In this document: positions 59,173-64,000 of the stretch, piece after piece | Layout of the letters: every line of letters begins with the position of its first letter | Position numbering within the stretch: position 1 is the stretch's first letter | NCBI GenBank assembly: GCA_025449115.1 | Contig: JAHLKC010000024.1 | Location: 186,001 to 250,000 of the forward strand | Source of the DNA: Chytridium lagenaria | Lineage: Eukaryota; Chytridiomycota; Chytridiomycetes; Chytridiales; Chytridiaceae | Length of the DNA: 64,000 bases | Reading direction: 5' to 3' | Program-made: the position numbers and the translations under genes | The notes under the pieces: generated by a model | Databases searched by the model: none | Told to the model about the DNA's origin: nothing | What the model saw: only the letters and a program-made list of their open reading frames with translations

Positions 59173-61405
59173 ATGCCTACTCCAACGAACGACGCTGCAG
59201 CAGCTCCCTTCCTCAAGCAAACCTCTTCAAATTCAACAACGCGATCAAACGGTCCTCCCCTTTCTACCCCTCGATGGTGGACTGCCGAGTTCATGGTCTA
59301 CTTTGCCATCATCATTGGCGTGCTATGGTGGATGACCGCCGTCGCCCTCGACATGGGTTCTCCCTCCTTCCCAAACTATGAAGCGTATTCCTTCCATCTT
59401 GAACCTGGATGGCTTTTCGGACGACACATCGATAACTCTGATCTTCAATACCGTGGATTCCGAGATAAGATCCCCATCCTTCTTGCACTCGCCATTGGCC
59501 ATGTCGCCATCGGACGGGTGCTCCGCGCGATCCTTGCAGAGGAAAGAGGGGCCACAGGATCAAAGGGTAGCAGGAAGAGAGGAGAGATTGCATCCAAGAT
59601 TTCATTGACGTCATCGCTGATCGTCATGATGGTTTTGCATGGGGCAGGTATCATCAAGATGTTGGTGATGCTGGCATTACCTTACGTTGTTACGAGAAGG
59701 TTGACAGAAATGACGGCGAGGTTGCAGAAGCAACATTATTCGCCGACACAGAGTCAGTCTGGGACGTCGTGGTTGGTGTCTGCGCCGTCGTTGCCGTATG
59801 GTCCGGCCGTTGTATGGGCATGGGGGATTTTCGCATTATTTGCAAACTCGTATTATGGGGGGGTATCAGTTTGCATGGATATCGAGCTCTTTGACGTTTT
59901 TGGTGGGTTTTTTTTACTTTAAATGACGTTTGCTGAGGATGGCGCTTTTTTTAAACAGGATCAATGGAAAGGCATGATGCCAAGATGGTACAATTCTTTC
60001 AACTTTCAAGTTCTTCACATGATATCGTATTCGATGGATCATTACTGGGCAATACAAAGCTCACCTGGGATGCAGGCTGATGAGGTCCACGACAAGAATG
60101 CGCGATCCCCTAAATCTACCATCCTGGATAGCAAAGAACCCGGTGGTGGATCTTCCTCAAATGGGACGCCATCTGCAAAGTCTAGGATTGATGAGCATCG
60201 TAGAATGAGCGAGTATGGGATGATCTATTATTTGGACTACTGCCTGTACCTGCCATTGTATTTTGCCGGTCCGATTATCACGTTCAATGATTATGCGTCT
60301 CAAGTGAGTTCTGCGTTTCTGATTCCAAAGCTAACCTTGCTTTGAAGCTGTCGAACCGCGGCCCAATATGGACATGGAAAACCGTGACTTATGCACTTCG
60401 TTGGGTTTGGAGCCTTGTTTCTCATGGAATCGCTCATGCATATTCTTTACGTTACCGCCATAGGAAAGGGGAAGGCGTGGGCTGGACTCACGCCTTTCCA
60501 GTTCATGGTCATGGGGTATTTTAATTTGCAATTTATCTGGCTAAAGGTATGTTTGGAGTTCGTTACTGTATTCATAGTTTAAACGCGTGTTTTTCGAAAA
60601 AAACTTAGCTCCTTGTGATATGGCGCTTTTTTTCCGTTCGGTGTGGGCTATGTTAGATGGTATTGATACCGTCGAAAACATGGAAGATGCATATACCAAT
60701 TATAGCGCAGCTGCGTTTTGGAGATCATGGCATCGAAGTTATAATCGTTGGATTATTAGGTATTGCTGAGGTCTACGTTGTTATCTATTATGCTGAAAGT
60801 TACATTAGATACATTTACGTGCCGTTTGGTGGCTCGAAATACGCGCATTCTTAACTCTTTTGTCACGTTTACCTTTGTGGCATTGTGGCATGACATTTCG
60901 TTGAACCTTTTAGCTTGGGGATGGCTCGTTGTAATTTTCATTTTGCCAGAGATTCTAATAACTCAATACTTTAAGAAGCCTGCTGTAAGTTATTGCCTTC
61001 TTTTGGTTTGAATTAACTTGTGTTGTGTTGGGAGGACCTAACAATTCTACCTATCTAATTGATTGATATACAGTGGCAAAACTGGCCTTACTTCCGTCAT
61101 TTCTGCGGTATCGGATGTGTGATGAACATTCTCCTCATGATGCTCGTCAATCTTATCGGATTCGCTGTGGGGCTTGAAGGCGCACAAGCGTTGCTAACCT
61201 CTTACTTTACATGGAAAGGTAACCAAACATCTTTTCTTTTCTTCATAAACTAGTTGATGAACCAGCTCTAAATGCTATATTGTTAGGTTTGGTGTTTTTC
61301 TCAATGGCCTTTCCGACTCTTTTTGCGCTCAACCAGGTCCAGTTTGAGGTTAGAGCAAAGGAGCAAAGACAGGGAAAGATTGCTGGAGACAATATTCGAT
61401 ACTAG
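59173..61405 (+). CDS. GUP1: GUP1-type membrane-bound O-acyltransferase
   Basis: Multi-pass ER protein of the MBOAT superfamily; yeast Gup1 remodels GPI-anchor lipids. ATG 59173 gives a short polar N-terminus, the [21 protein letters not shown], then the GUP1-typical [20 protein letters not shown]. Later exons show [75 protein letters not shown] and the catalytic-His helix [17 protein letters not shown] (near 60880), then a C-terminal TM and [18 protein letters not shown] to the stop at 61403-61405. Length about 600. Introns are short GT-AG; one splits the Arg-Tyr of RYIYVPF. Slips: an extra G in the G7 run near 59860 and a missing base near 60417. Tail to head with ECT1. Confidence 0.93.
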
Positions 61406-61754
61406 AGGGTTTAGAGTAAATTCACAAATGAACGGTCTTGTTTAAGAAGATAATTGAGTTTTGTTGAAAATAACTTTTAATGCTGCTCCTTTCATGAATA
61501 TGAGCTGGATGGAAAGCTTCCTTCATTTACACCGTCAAACTTGCTTTAAGAAGATGGAGAAACCCCATCAACTCCATCCCTTCATTGCAACACTTTCCGT
61601 AAAAACGTCACAGAACAGCTGATGTGATCCCAGTGCTCCCAGACTTGGTTTCTTTTTTTCCATCCATGAAGACCCCAAACGCAAACACCCCCCCAAAAGG
61701 AAAAAATCTCAACAATTCTTTCATTTTGCCCTATACATAACGACTTTAACCAAA
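61406..61754. other. Intergenic between GUP1 and ECT1
   Basis: About 350 bases of mixed composition with a C9 run at 61688. Contains the GUP1 3' flank and the ECT1 promoter. No motif stands out. Confidence 0.5.
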
Positions 61755-63819
<2,065 letters not shown>

Positions 63820-64000
63820 ACCTCATCGTAGTTTTTAGGATATTCTGGTGATTTGTATCACGATCTGATCCGCGTACTCGTGTTATGAGGAACGGTTTTA
63901 TAAAACGAAAGCTATCTTTGACTCCCTGTTCATTGTCCATGCCCCCTTTATTTTATTTGACATTTTCTCTTTGTCTCTTTGTTTTTTCTGGTTTGCTGTT
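63820..64000. other. 3' flank of ECT1
   Basis: Short T-rich tail after the ECT1 stop, running to the window edge. Nothing else recognised. Confidence 0.5.

Overview
The window is nuclear DNA of a fungus. The evidence is many short GT-AG introns, a GT2 chitin synthase, a Whi2-like BTB protein, a GUP1-type MBOAT, a Crz1-like zinc-finger factor, a mitochondrial sulfide:quinone oxidoreductase and an ALIX/Bro1 protein. Intron-dense genes, T-rich flanks and very Q/P-rich tails fit an early-diverging, chytrid-like fungus; that placement is inference, because no rRNA or other marker is present.

Layout, left to right: pyruvate carboxylase (+, 12 exons); a short PQQ-type beta-propeller gene (+); a polyQ Crz1-like C2H2 factor (-); an ALIX/Bro1 ESCRT protein with a Q/P-rich tail of about 1000 residues (+); an unknown Cys-containing protein (-); two tandem paralogous hotdog thioesterases (-,-); NOM1/Sgd1 ribosome-biogenesis factor (+), divergent from the second thioesterase; a Whi2-like BTB protein (+); a large F-box/ankyrin protein (-); sulfide:quinone oxidoreductase (-); chitin synthase (+); a PB1-like/TIR/TIR protein (+); a long gene-poor stretch; a nuclear acidic protein with a tandemly duplicated FHA block (+); another gene-poor, repeat-bearing stretch; two serine/proline-rich unknowns (-,+); GUP1 (+); and ethanolamine-phosphate cytidylyltransferase (+). 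There is no operon-like logic. The only functional neighbourhood is GUP1 beside ECT1, both membrane-lipid enzymes.

Two features run through the whole window. First, conserved reading frames are broken again and again by single-base slips, mostly in or beside short homopolymers, while the residues on both sides stay conserved. This looks more like assembly error than decay, so several genes below are single loci spanning several frames. Second, nearly every long exon starts with C/T-ending codons and ends with G-ending codons, and the composition resets at the next intron.

The best candidate for something undescribed is the PB1-like/double-TIR protein at about 39.06-41.62 kb. TIR proteins are uncommon in fungi. 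This one keeps the putative catalytic Glu region in both TIR domains and carries a long acidic Ser-rich insert in the second.
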